Shown here piece after piece: positions 1 through 6,705 of a DNA stretch of 34,647 nt (position 1 is its first letter; each line of letters begins with the position of its first letter). The notes under the pieces were generated by a model that did not search any database, was not told the origin of the DNA, and was given only the letters and a program-made list of their open reading frames with translations. The translations under genes and the position numbers were made by a program. The DNA is from Planococcus koreensis (GTDB taxonomy: Bacteria > Bacillota > Bacilli > Bacillales_A > Planococcaceae), in the NCBI RefSeq assembly GCF_004761975.1, contig NZ_RQII01000052.1, positions 1-34,647 on the forward strand. Reading direction: 5' to 3'.

Positions 1-95
1 CGTATTTCCTCCGTTGCAGAGCGTATTTCTTCAATAACAGAGCGTATTTTCAACGCAATGGGGCGTATTCCAGCCGCACCCGAGCAAAATCGAAA
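1..95 (+). repeat. 21-bp-period repeat array 1 (CGTATTT core)
   Basis: The core CGTATTT/CGTATTC starts at 1, 22, 43 and 64, exactly 21 bp apart. A degenerate unit follows at 85 (GAGCAAAATCG). Cores are usually preceded by GAG or GGG and separated by about 13 variable bases. The array runs off the left edge, so its full length is unknown. It lies beyond the terminator of the minus-strand gene at 163-552. The last two units nearly match the last two units of the array at 4893-5018. Confidence 0.85.
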
Positions 96-115
96 ACCTC
101 ATAATGTCAAAACAA

Positions 116-153
116 AAACCCGCTCTCGGCATGAAAATGCCGAGAGCGGGTTT
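116..153 (-). terminator. Rho-independent terminator of the MMPL/two-component unit
   Basis: A perfect stem pairs 116-132 with 137-153 around a GAAA loop. Read on the minus strand it is followed by a run of five Ts. It sits just past the stop codon of the minus-strand gene at 163-552. Confidence 0.93.
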
Positions 154-162
154 GCTGTAAAG

Positions 163-552
163 CTATTCTTTTTCCGTTAGGAACGTGATCACTGCGAACA
201 ACAGGAACGCCAGCAGCAACAGCGTACCGCCGACGATGAACAACACAAGGACAAGCGTGTCGCTTAGATTGAACGGGTTCAAATTGTACATCCACATGCC
301 GGCAGTCAGGCCGACTGCGCCAACCATCGCGAGGATGCTATGGAAGGCGACGAGCTTTTTGTATTTGATCGTGTAGACGCGGTAGAAAATGCCCCAGGCG
401 AAAACCGATAGCCAGCCGACCAGCAGAATATGTGCGTGGATCGGGCGCAAGGCGTAATCCATCTGCCCCGCCATATGCGATCCAAGATAAGTGCCCAGGA
501 AGCCGAAGATTGCTGAGAACTGGATCAAACGTAAACTCCAAACTTTTTCCAT
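163..552 (-). CDS. Small membrane protein resembling the N-terminal part of cbb3 oxidase subunit I
   Basis: This 129-residue protein has four predicted membrane helices. The segment LRPIHAHILLVGWLSVF resembles the helix of CcoN-type subunits that begins LRPLHTNAV and carries a conserved histidine. The protein is far too short to be a complete oxidase subunit, which usually has 12 or more helices and about 450 or more residues. It lacks the other heme and copper ligands. GGAGG lies 9 bases before the ATG. The gene follows the histidine kinase by 16 bases and shares its terminator, so it is probably the last gene of that transcript. A role in heme binding or redox is inference from the resemblance only. 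Confidence 0.75.
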   Translation of the reverse strand: MEKVWSLRLIQFSAIFGFLGTYLGSHMAGQMDYALRPIHAHILLVGWLSVFAWGIFYRVYTIKYKKLVAFHSILAMVGAVGLTAGMWMYNLNPFNLSDTLVLVLFIVGGTLLLLAFLLFAVITFLTEKE

Positions 553-568
553 AAATTAAATCCTCCAA

Positions 569-1960
569 TTATTTTTTTAAAGGTGTCTGCGGCAAATGCA
601 GCGTGAATAGGCTGCCCGCGCAGAGTGTGCTTTCGGCTTCGATCGTGCCGTGGTGCAGCTCGGCAATCTGCTGGACAATCGATAAGCCGAGCCCGGTGCC
701 GTCTTTCTTGCGTGCGGCATCTCCCCGGTAAAAGCGGTCGAACAGCTGCGGCAAGGCGTCTTGTGATATTCCCACGCCGGTATCTTTGAATGACACCACT
801 GCGCCGGACTCGTCCGATTGCAACGAAATCTCGATGCTGCCCCCGGGTTTATTGTATTTAATGGCATTGGTCAATAAATTATCCCAGACGTTTTCCAGCA
901 ATTCGGGATCGCCGCGGAAACGGGTGGGGGCGAGGTGGTAAGACAAATTGATGTCTTGTTCCTCCAAGCGCCAGCGGTATTTCTGAACGGCGCTCTTCAA
1001 TTGCTCATCGAGGCTGAATTCCTTCATTTTCAACGGATACGCGCCTTGGTCGAGCGACGTCAGCAGCAATAATTGCCGCGTCAGACTCGACAGCCGCTTC
1101 GCTTCCTGGTCGATGATCGATGTGTAGGACAGGCGATCGCCGTCCGGCAAATCGGGCGATTTCAAAAGATCAGCGTAGCCCTGGATGTTCATGAGCGGCG
1201 ACTGGAAATCGTGCGATACGTTGCTGATGAACGATTTGCGCGCCAGGTCGTTGTGCTTGAGCTGGTTCTGCATCAAATTGAAGCTTTCCGACAGCTGGCC
1301 GATTTCGTCGTTGCGCCGGATATCCAACGGAAAACTGTAGTTCTCGCGCGCGATATGCTTCGTCGCTTCGGTCAGTTGGACAATCGGCCGCGTCAATTGG
1401 CGCGCCATCCACAGCATGCCGATGATGATGACGAGCGCAATCGCTGCGACAAAACCGATCAGCACCGAATGGATATCGGTTGCCACGAGCTTCGTGTCCG
1501 GCCGGATGAACAAGCCGTATTGCTCGCCGCCGAGTTCGAAGGGGACGCCGACCGTGTTGTGCAATTCATTGGTGAAATGGCCGATCATGAAAATCTGGTC
1601 CGTGAAATTGTCCAAGCCGGTGTAGACGGACCGTTCCGTCAGCACGCGGTTCGCTTCATCCGGAAACGCCGTGTCATCGAACGCTTCGCCGAAGAAGGTC
1701 TTATTGCCGGAGCTGTCGACGAGCGCAATCTGGTAGCCGAGCTTCGCGACCGCTTCCAAATAGCTGTCGAAGCCTGCTTCCGAGTACGGCACCATTTGGA
1801 GCGTGCCAACGATTTCTTCAGCGATGGCGACGTTCTGCTTGATGGTTTCGTTTTTCGTCACCGTCAAATAAAAGAAATTCGCCATGGTGAAGCCGACCAG
1901 GATGCTGATGAACAGAATAAACAGCGTTGCGACGGTGAATTGTCGGTACAAGGTCTTCAT
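569..1960 (-). CDS. Membrane sensor histidine kinase (HAMP, HisKA, HATPase_c)
   Basis: 463 residues. Membrane helices lie at about 8-32 and 166-186, with an extracytoplasmic sensor of about 130 residues between them. HAMP (about 187-240), HisKA and an HATPase domain follow. The phosphoacceptor is His250 in SHDFQSPLMN, a variant of the usual HELRTP H-box. The N box (N365), DTGVGI (393-398) and GTGLGLSI (421-428) are intact, so the kinase should be active. Its ATG overlaps the stop of the upstream regulator by four bases (ATGA), indicating translational coupling. The adjacent MMPL transporter suggests it senses a compound or lipid state relevant to export; the ligand cannot be read from the sequence. 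Confidence 0.94.
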   Translation of the reverse strand: MKTLYRQFTVATLFILFISILVGFTMANFFYLTVTKNETIKQNVAIAEEIVGTLQMVPYSEAGFDSYLEAVAKLGYQIALVDSSGNKTFFGEAFDDTAFPDEANRVLTERSVYTGLDNFTDQIFMIGHFTNELHNTVGVPFELGGEQYGLFIRPDTKLVATDIHSVLIGFVAAIALVIIIGMLWMARQLTRPIVQLTEATKHIARENYSFPLDIRRNDEIGQLSESFNLMQNQLKHNDLARKSFISNVSHDFQSPLMNIQGYADLLKSPDLPDGDRLSYTSIIDQEAKRLSSLTRQLLLLTSLDQGAYPLKMKEFSLDEQLKSAVQKYRWRLEEQDINLSYHLAPTRFRGDPELLENVWDNLLTNAIKYNKPGGSIEISLQSDESGAVVSFKDTGVGISQDALPQLFDRFYRGDAARKKDGTGLGLSIVQQIAELHHGTIEAESTLCAGSLFTLHLPQTPLKK

Positions 1961-2628
1961 TTCGGCGCCTCGAGCTTATAGCCGATGCCGCGCAGCGTAT
2001 GGATTTCGACGTTGGCGCCGTAGCGTTTCAGCCGGTCGCGGATGCGGTTGATGTGGGTGTTGAGCGTCATTTCATTGCCTTCGTGCTCTTCGCCCCACAC
2101 ATAATCCATCAGCAGACTGCGCGGTGTTGCCTGGTTGGCGCGCGACACCAGGAGCGACAGCAATTCGAACTCCTTCAGCGGCAAGATCAGGATTTCATCG
2201 CCAATCGCCACTTCGAAATTCCGGCGGTTGATCGACAAATTGCCGGCCTGCAAGTGTTCCTGGACCGAACGCTCGGAGCGCCGCAGCACCACTTTGACGC
2301 GGAACAGCAATTCCTTCGGCTCGAACGGCTTGACGACGTAATCCTCGGTGCCCGACAAGAAGCCTTTTTCCTTGTCTTCCAGCTGGTCTTTGGCTGTCAA
2401 AAGAATGACGGGGATGCCGAGTTCGCGTGTTAGGACGCGGGTCAGCTCGAAGCCGTCCATGCCGGGCATCATGACGTCGACGATGGCGAGATCGACCATT
2501 TCTTCTTCGAGCAGCAGCAGCGCTGCATCCGCGTCGCTTGCCCGCAGCACCTTATAGCCTTCATTTCCCAAATGGATCGCCACCAATTGCTGGATATACA
2601 GATCGTCGTCCACGACAAGAATTTTCAT
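1957..2628 (-). CDS. OmpR/PhoB-family response regulator
   Basis: 223 residues with a receiver domain at 1-115 and a winged-helix DNA-binding domain at about 125-220. The acidic pocket (D7-D9), phosphoacceptor Asp51 (VDVMMPGMDG), Thr78 and Lys100 (VVKPFEP) are all present. GGAGG (2636-2640) lies 7 bases before the ATG. It overlaps the histidine kinase by 4 bp, forming a cognate pair. It probably controls the MMPL transporter gene upstream; the arrangement recalls YdfHI/YdfJ of Bacillus subtilis, but orthology was not tested. A terminator-like hairpin between the transporter and this gene would make expression of the pair lower than that of the transporter. Confidence 0.95.
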   Translation of the reverse strand: MKILVVDDDLYIQQLVAIHLGNEGYKVLRASDADAALLLLEEEMVDLAIVDVMMPGMDGFELTRVLTRELGIPVILLTAKDQLEDKEKGFLSGTEDYVVKPFEPKELLFRVKVVLRRSERSVQEHLQAGNLSINRRNFEVAIGDEILILPLKEFELLSLLVSRANQATPRSLLMDYVWGEEHEGNEMTLNTHINRIRDRLKRYGANVEIHTLRGIGYKLEAPK

Positions 2629-2645
2629 GCGGTTTCCTCCCCATC

Positions 2646-2672
2646 AAAAGGAAGCCCTGAGGTGCGGCTTCC
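2646..2672 (-). terminator. Intra-operon terminator-like hairpin
   Basis: GGAAGCC (2650-2656) pairs with GGCTTCC (2666-2672). On the minus strand the stem is followed by TTTT. It lies in the 66-bp gap between the MMPL transporter and its regulator gene and may attenuate read-through into the two-component genes. Confidence 0.65.
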
Positions 2673-2694
2673 CGTTATCTTTAGTATGCAGGGT

Positions 2695-4794
2695 TTACTG
2701 ATCTTTTTCAAAAAACAATATCAACGCCGGCAGCAGCAAGCCGCGCACCAGGAACGTATCAATCAGGATGCCGATGGACACCATAAAGCCGAAGATGAAC
2801 AAATCTGCAATCGGCATTGTCGTCAGCGCGGCAAACGTCGCAGCGAGGATGATGCCGGCGCTTGAAATGACGCCGCCCGTATTGCGGATGGCGATTTCAA
2901 GCGCGTCCTTGACCCGCAGCGATTTCCGTTCTTCGATAAAGCGCGACACCAGAATGATGTTGTAATCGATGCCGAGCGCGACCAGGAAGATGAACGCGTA
3001 AACCGGCACGCGGGTGCTGATCGCCTCAAAGCCGAACAACACATCGACCAGGAAAATGCCAAGGCCAAGCGCTGACAAATAGGAGAATAAAATCGTCGCC
3101 ATCATATAAAACGGCATTTTCCACGAACGTGTGAGCACGAACAGCAACACGAGGATCAATAAAGTCTCAAGCGCCACAATCTTGTAGATGTCGCTGTTGT
3201 TGACGGCGCGTTCGTCGACAAGCTTCGGTGTGATGCCGCCGAAATGCGCTTCACCGTCAATGTCCGCAGCTTGGAGCAGCGAACCGCTGTCGGCGCGCAA
3301 GTCTTCCATGAAATCGAGTGCTTCCACTGAATACGGATTGAGCGACAGCGCGATGCTGTATTTCACCGCTTCGCCGTTTTCGGTTTGGCCCGACAGGCGC
3401 GCAGAGGCGATTTCCTCGTATGCAGTGAGCTCTTCACTTAACACCGCAGCCGTTTCTTCTGTGATCGGTTCATCACTTTCGATGAGCAAAGTGGAAGGGG
3501 CGATTTCGCCTTTGTCGAATTTCGATTCGACGATTTCATAGCCGACGCGGGAAGGCAAATCGTCCGGGAACGATTTCACTGTATCGAATTCAAATTCCAA
3601 ATTGATGATGTTGATGGCCGAAACCAGCAGCAGGATGGCGACAAGGCCACCCGATAACAACGGCTTGTTGACGACGAATTTCGCCACCGGCCCCCAGATG
3701 CCATGTTTCATTTCTTTGGCTTCGCCGTATTTCGGCACTTTCGGCCAGAACGCTTTGCGGCCGAAAAGGGTGAACAGCGCTGGGATCAGCGTGATTGACG
3801 CAATCATGATGACGAAAACGGCTGTGCCGAAAATCGGCGCGAAATTCGAGTAGTCGCGGAAATCCGCAAAGAACAGCACGAGCATCGCGGCCAGCACGGT
3901 GCCGCCGGCAAAGAATACCGGTTCGCCGGTAGCACGCATGGCGTATTTCATTGCTTCGTATTTGCTTTCGTAATGGTTCAGTTCTTCGCGGAAGCGGGAG
4001 AACACGAACAACGAATAATCGATGACTGCCGCGAACAGCAGGATGCTCATAATCGACGTCGTCTGGCTCGTCAGCTCCAATCCGCCAGCCCCCATGAACG
4101 CGAGCGTTTGGTTGACGACCTGGTAGACGATGATCGTTGCCAGCAGCGGAATGACCGCCAGCAGCGGCGAGCGGTAGATGACAATCAGCAGGACCAAAAT
4201 GATCAGCACCGTTGCAATCAACAACACAAAATCCGCTTGCTCGAACAGTTTCACAGTATCACCCGCGATGCCTGCGGGACCGGTGATGTAGAATTCCATG
4301 GCGTTGAAATCAGCGGCGATATCGCGGCCGATTTCCGACGCTTCGTCGTTGATTTCCGCGAAGTCGGCACTGCCGAGCCCCGCTTCGAGCGCCATCGGCA
4401 CAATCATCGTCGTACCGTCTTCCGAATAAAAGCCTTCCAAAGCAGGCGGCGGCAATTGGCTGATGTCGACAATCGACTCGACGCCATCAAGCTCAGCTGC
4501 CGTGATGCCCGCCAGGATTTCCTGGACAGCTTCTAACTGCACATCGCCTTCCGGGTTATGAAACACGAGGATGCCCGGCGTGCCTTGGTCGTTCGGGAAA
4601 TATTCCTCCAGTTTTTGGTCCGCGATGATCGACTGGGCGTCATCGGGCAGCGACTGGAAGTTCGCCACTTTATAATCGTTTAACGTCGGGCCCATGCTAA
4701 GGCCGATCATCCCTACGAACCAGACGATGATCGTAATCCACATGCCCCGTTTAGTGGATACCCAATCGGTGATCGGGTTTAAGAATTTGTTCAT
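2695..4794 (-). CDS. MMPL-family (RND superfamily) transporter
   Basis: A polytopic protein of 699 residues with the RND layout: one N-terminal helix, a large extracytoplasmic domain (about 37-190), a helix bundle, a second extracytoplasmic domain and a second bundle. Each half carries the Asp-Tyr pair of the MmpL proton relay (about D259-Y260 in VIDYSLFVFSRF and D610-Y611 in GIDYNIILVSRF). Family members export lipids or hydrophobic toxic compounds; the substrate here is unknown. A GTG at 4803 is in frame, but AGGAG (4803-4807) would overlap it. The ATG at 4794 is 8 bases from that site and is chosen as the start. It is the first gene of a minus-strand group with an OmpR-type regulator and a kinase. 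Confidence 0.93.
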   Translation of the reverse strand: MNKFLNPITDWVSTKRGMWITIIVWFVGMIGLSMGPTLNDYKVANFQSLPDDAQSIIADQKLEEYFPNDQGTPGILVFHNPEGDVQLEAVQEILAGITAAELDGVESIVDISQLPPPALEGFYSEDGTTMIVPMALEAGLGSADFAEINDEASEIGRDIAADFNAMEFYITGPAGIAGDTVKLFEQADFVLLIATVLIILVLLIVIYRSPLLAVIPLLATIIVYQVVNQTLAFMGAGGLELTSQTTSIMSILLFAAVIDYSLFVFSRFREELNHYESKYEAMKYAMRATGEPVFFAGGTVLAAMLVLFFADFRDYSNFAPIFGTAVFVIMIASITLIPALFTLFGRKAFWPKVPKYGEAKEMKHGIWGPVAKFVVNKPLLSGGLVAILLLVSAINIINLEFEFDTVKSFPDDLPSRVGYEIVESKFDKGEIAPSTLLIESDEPITEETAAVLSEELTAYEEIASARLSGQTENGEAVKYSIALSLNPYSVEALDFMEDLRADSGSLLQAADIDGEAHFGGITPKLVDERAVNNSDIYKIVALETLLILVLLFVLTRSWKMPFYMMATILFSYLSALGLGIFLVDVLFGFEAISTRVPVYAFIFLVALGIDYNIILVSRFIEERKSLRVKDALEIAIRNTGGVISSAGIILAATFAALTTMPIADLFIFGFMVSIGILIDTFLVRGLLLPALILFFEKDQ

Positions 4795-4892
4795 GCGTGA
4801 CACTCCTTTTTCTCTATTGCTATCGAAATCATCATAGCCGACGAATATAAATTGAATATCAATTTTCAGTGGCGGAGATATGAACAGTTTTG

Positions 4893-5018
4893 CGGTTCAA
4901 ATTACTTCCCGAGCGTATTTCGGCGCTACTGGGGCGTATTTCAGCTCTTGCCGAGCGTATTTCGTCCTTTATCGAGCGTATTTCACACGCAATGGGGCGT
5001 ATTCGTCAGCGCGTGCCT
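4893..5018 (+). repeat. 21-bp-period repeat array 2 (CGTATT core)
   Basis: CGTATT starts at 4914, 4935, 4956, 4977 and 4998, exactly 21 bp apart. A degenerate unit (CGGTTC) sits one period earlier at 4893. Cores are preceded by GAG or GGG, and the roughly 13 bases between cores vary. The array fills most of the 362-bp gap between the divergent MMPL and DJ-1 genes. The frame is open and would give heptapeptide repeats, but no ribosome site precedes it, so it is not called as a gene. Confidence 0.88.
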
Positions 5019-5086
5019 TAAAGGCGCGCTTCTTTTAGGCAAATAAGCTTTTCCGCCCTTCGAATCTTATTTCAATCGGAGCAAAA

Positions 5087-5095
5087 TGCTATAAT
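5087..5095 (+). promoter_or_regulatory. Extended -10 promoter of the DJ-1/PfpI gene
   Basis: TGCTATAAT is a perfect -10 with the TGn extension. No good -35 lies 16-18 bases upstream, as is usual for extended -10 promoters. The DJ-1 start codon is about 60 bases downstream. Confidence 0.6.
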
Positions 5096-5156
5096 GCGAA
5101 GTAAATAGAAGATTCAGCCAGAAGAAGAGTGAGTTTAGTGAAAAGGGGATGTTCGG

Positions 5157-5765
5157 ATGAAGTTGGAGGAAGTTTTGTTTGTGGTGCTCGATGAGTATGC
5201 GGATTGGGAGGCGGCTTCGCTTGCGGCGGCATTGAACGAGAAGCCGGAACAGGGCGAGCAGCGCTATTGCGTGAAGACGGTGTCGCTCAGCAAAGAGCCG
5301 GTGCGTTCGATCGGCGGCTTCCGTACGCTGCCGGATTATGCGCTTGATGAAATCGGAGACGATTTTGCAGGCGTCGTGCTGATCGGCGGCAATTCGTGGC
5401 GCAAAGAGGAAAGCAAAGCGGTGATGGAACTCGTGCAAAAAGCGCTCGATGCCAATAAAGTCGTCGGGGCGATTTGCGACGCGTCCGTGTTCCTGGGCAT
5501 GAAAGGCGTCTTGAATGATGTCCGCCATACGAGCAACCAGTTGGCGGATTTGAAAGAGGCATCGGCGGAAAACTATACGGGCGAGTCGGATTACGCGGAG
5601 CAGCAGGCCGTGCGCGACGGCAAGATTGTCACGGCGAACGGATCGGCATTTCTCGAGTTCGGCAAAGAGATGATGGAAGCGCTCGAGTCAGCGCCGCAAG
5701 CAGAGATTGATGAGTGGTACGAGTTTTTCAAGAGCGGCTACCATGAATTCATGAAAAAGCGTTAA
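5157..5765 (+). CDS. DJ-1/PfpI-family protein (class I glutamine amidotransferase-like)
   Basis: A soluble protein of 202 residues with the DJ-1/PfpI fold signature. Glu18 (DWEAASLA) and the nucleophile-elbow Cys107 (GAICDASVFLGMKG) are in place, and His124 is nearby. Family members act as glyoxalases, deglycases, proteases or stress chaperones; the sequence does not separate these. The ATG follows AAAAGGGG. It is a single-gene transcript with its own extended -10 promoter and a strong terminator at 5771-5798. Confidence 0.88.
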   Translation: MKLEEVLFVVLDEYADWEAASLAAALNEKPEQGEQRYCVKTVSLSKEPVRSIGGFRTLPDYALDEIGDDFAGVVLIGGNSWRKEESKAVMELVQKALDANKVVGAICDASVFLGMKGVLNDVRHTSNQLADLKEASAENYTGESDYAEQQAVRDGKIVTANGSAFLEFGKEMMEALESAPQAEIDEWYEFFKSGYHEFMKKR

Positions 5766-5770
5766 AGAGA

Positions 5771-5798
5771 AAAACCGCAGTCGGGCGACTGCGGTTTT
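5771..5798 (+). terminator. Bidirectional terminator between convergent genes
   Basis: A perfect 12-bp stem (AAAACCGCAGTC with its complement) surrounds a GGGC loop. T runs follow on both strands. It serves the DJ-1 gene and the minus-strand gene ending at 5811. Confidence 0.94.
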
Positions 5799-5810
5799 TG
5801 TGCGGGCAAT

Positions 5811-6068
5811 TTAATTGAGATGGCAGCGGTGCCGATCTTCTTTTTTTACATAAAAATCGTATTGAACTTTGCTGGCGGAAGAATTTCTCGCCAAAGGGAT
5901 ATTGCTTTGGCCGGTAGCACCGAAGCCCGTGTCATTCATCTTCTGCACAAGGTCGTATGAAATATCCAATGCTTCGAACCCGCTGACAGCCCGGTCGCGC
6001 ATTTCCTGGCCGAATGCCGTGTGGACCAAATACTTCTTATCAAGAAACAAAAATCGGAACAATCCCAT
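5811..6068 (-). CDS. Hypothetical protein, 85 residues
   Basis: I do not recognise a family. The protein starts with a hydrophobic MGLFRFLFLDKKYLVHTAFG and ends in a charged, His/Cys-containing tail (KKEDRHRCHLN). No clear membrane segment or catalytic motif is seen. AAAGGGG lies about 11 bases before the ATG. It follows the 49-residue membrane protein gene (6093-6242) on the same strand by 24 bases, so the two are probably cotranscribed, and it ends at the bidirectional terminator. The conventional spacing and terminator support a real gene. Confidence 0.65.
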   Translation of the reverse strand: MGLFRFLFLDKKYLVHTAFGQEMRDRAVSGFEALDISYDLVQKMNDTGFGATGQSNIPLARNSSASKVQYDFYVKKEDRHRCHLN

Positions 6069-6092
6069 GTCGGACCAAGCCCCTTTCTAAAA

Positions 6093-6242
6093 CTATTTCC
6101 TGCGCAGCTCTTCAGCAATTTCCTTCAAAAGAACATTGCGTTCTTTGCCTTGTTTCAAAAAAGCGAAAACGATATAAACCCCGACGCCAATAAAAATAAA
6201 ATTAAATAAGAGCGGAAATAACATTAAAAAATCTCCAGCCAT
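6093..6242 (-). CDS. Small single-pass membrane protein, 49 residues
   Basis: An N-terminal hydrophobic helix (residues about 5-28) is followed by a charged tail, LKQGKERNVLLKEIAEELRRK, predicted to be helical and cytoplasmic. AAGGGGG lies 8 bases before the ATG at 6242. The open frame extends further upstream to 6404, but that part overlaps the repeat array and has no ribosome site, so the short form is chosen. It is the first gene of a two-gene minus-strand unit, divergent from floT. Function unknown. Confidence 0.7.
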   Translation of the reverse strand: MAGDFLMLFPLLFNFIFIGVGVYIVFAFLKQGKERNVLLKEIAEELRRK

Positions 6243-6378
6243 GAATAAACCCCCTTTTCCTGTAATACGGAACAGTAGGGGAAACGTTTCAAAACAGTTT
6301 CTATTGCGCCAGCCTATCACCTCGTTTCTTTTGGATTGAATCGCGTAGGGGAGTATTTCAATAGGATTTATTCGTGAA

Positions 6379-6505
6379 CGCACCTCACACCCGAAGTTTC
6401 GCACCTCAGGTCGAATAAACGCACCTCGCGAAGGAAGTTTCGCACCTCAGCATCAAAAAAACGCACCTCAAACCGGAAATTCCGCACCTCGCCCCGGAAG
6501 CCGCA
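6379..6505 (-). repeat. 21-bp-period repeat array 3 (GAGGTGCG core)
   Basis: CGCACCTC (GAGGTGCG on the minus strand) starts at 6379, 6400, 6420, 6441, 6462 and 6483. All steps are 21 bp except one of 20. A degenerate CGCATGAC follows at 6502. Variable halves alternate: units 1, 3 and 5 end in GAAGTTT-like sequence and units 2 and 4 in A-rich sequence, hinting at a 42-bp superperiod. The array lies in the 450-bp gap between the divergent small genes and floT, 55-60 bp upstream of the SigW promoter. The rest of that gap shows no further gene. Confidence 0.88.
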
Positions 6506-6558
6506 TGACTTCGCCGGCCATGACTCGTTTGCAATTTCTGTAAAAACATTCCCTTTTT

Positions 6559-6584
6559 TGAAACATTTAGACAAGTCATCCGTA
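6559..6584 (+). promoter_or_regulatory. SigW-type ECF promoter of floT
   Basis: TGAAAC (6559-6564), exactly 16 bases, then CGTA (6581-6584) match the SigW consensus of Bacillus subtilis without mismatch. floT of B. subtilis belongs to the SigW cell-envelope-stress regulon, so site and gene agree. The leader to floT is about 100 nt. Confidence 0.88.
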
Positions 6585-6648
6585 TACATACTATAGGCCA
6601 CCATCTCACACGCAAAACAGTACATAGCAAGAACCGAGGAGTGGCGTA

Positions 6649-6705
6649 TTGGGGGAACGGCAACTATTCGATCAAAGGGGAGTGGAAGCACGATGGAATC
6701 TTTAG
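6649..6705 (+). CDS. Possible 18-codon leader peptide overlapping the floT start
   Basis: TTG at 6649 is preceded by GAGGAG at a spacing of about 8 bases. The frame runs 18 codons and stops at 6703-6705, just inside floT. A role in translational coupling is conjecture. A chance open frame is the main alternative. Confidence 0.2.
   Translation: MGERQLFDQRGVEARWNL

Noticed and set aside
1073..1981. Plus-strand open frame opposite the histidine kinase
   Set aside because: An antisense shadow rich in Arg/His/Asp/Val, caused by the codon use of the kinase.
4795..4803. GTG start for the MMPL transporter at 4803
   Set aside because: The ribosome site AGGAG overlaps this codon. The ATG at 4794 has correct spacing.
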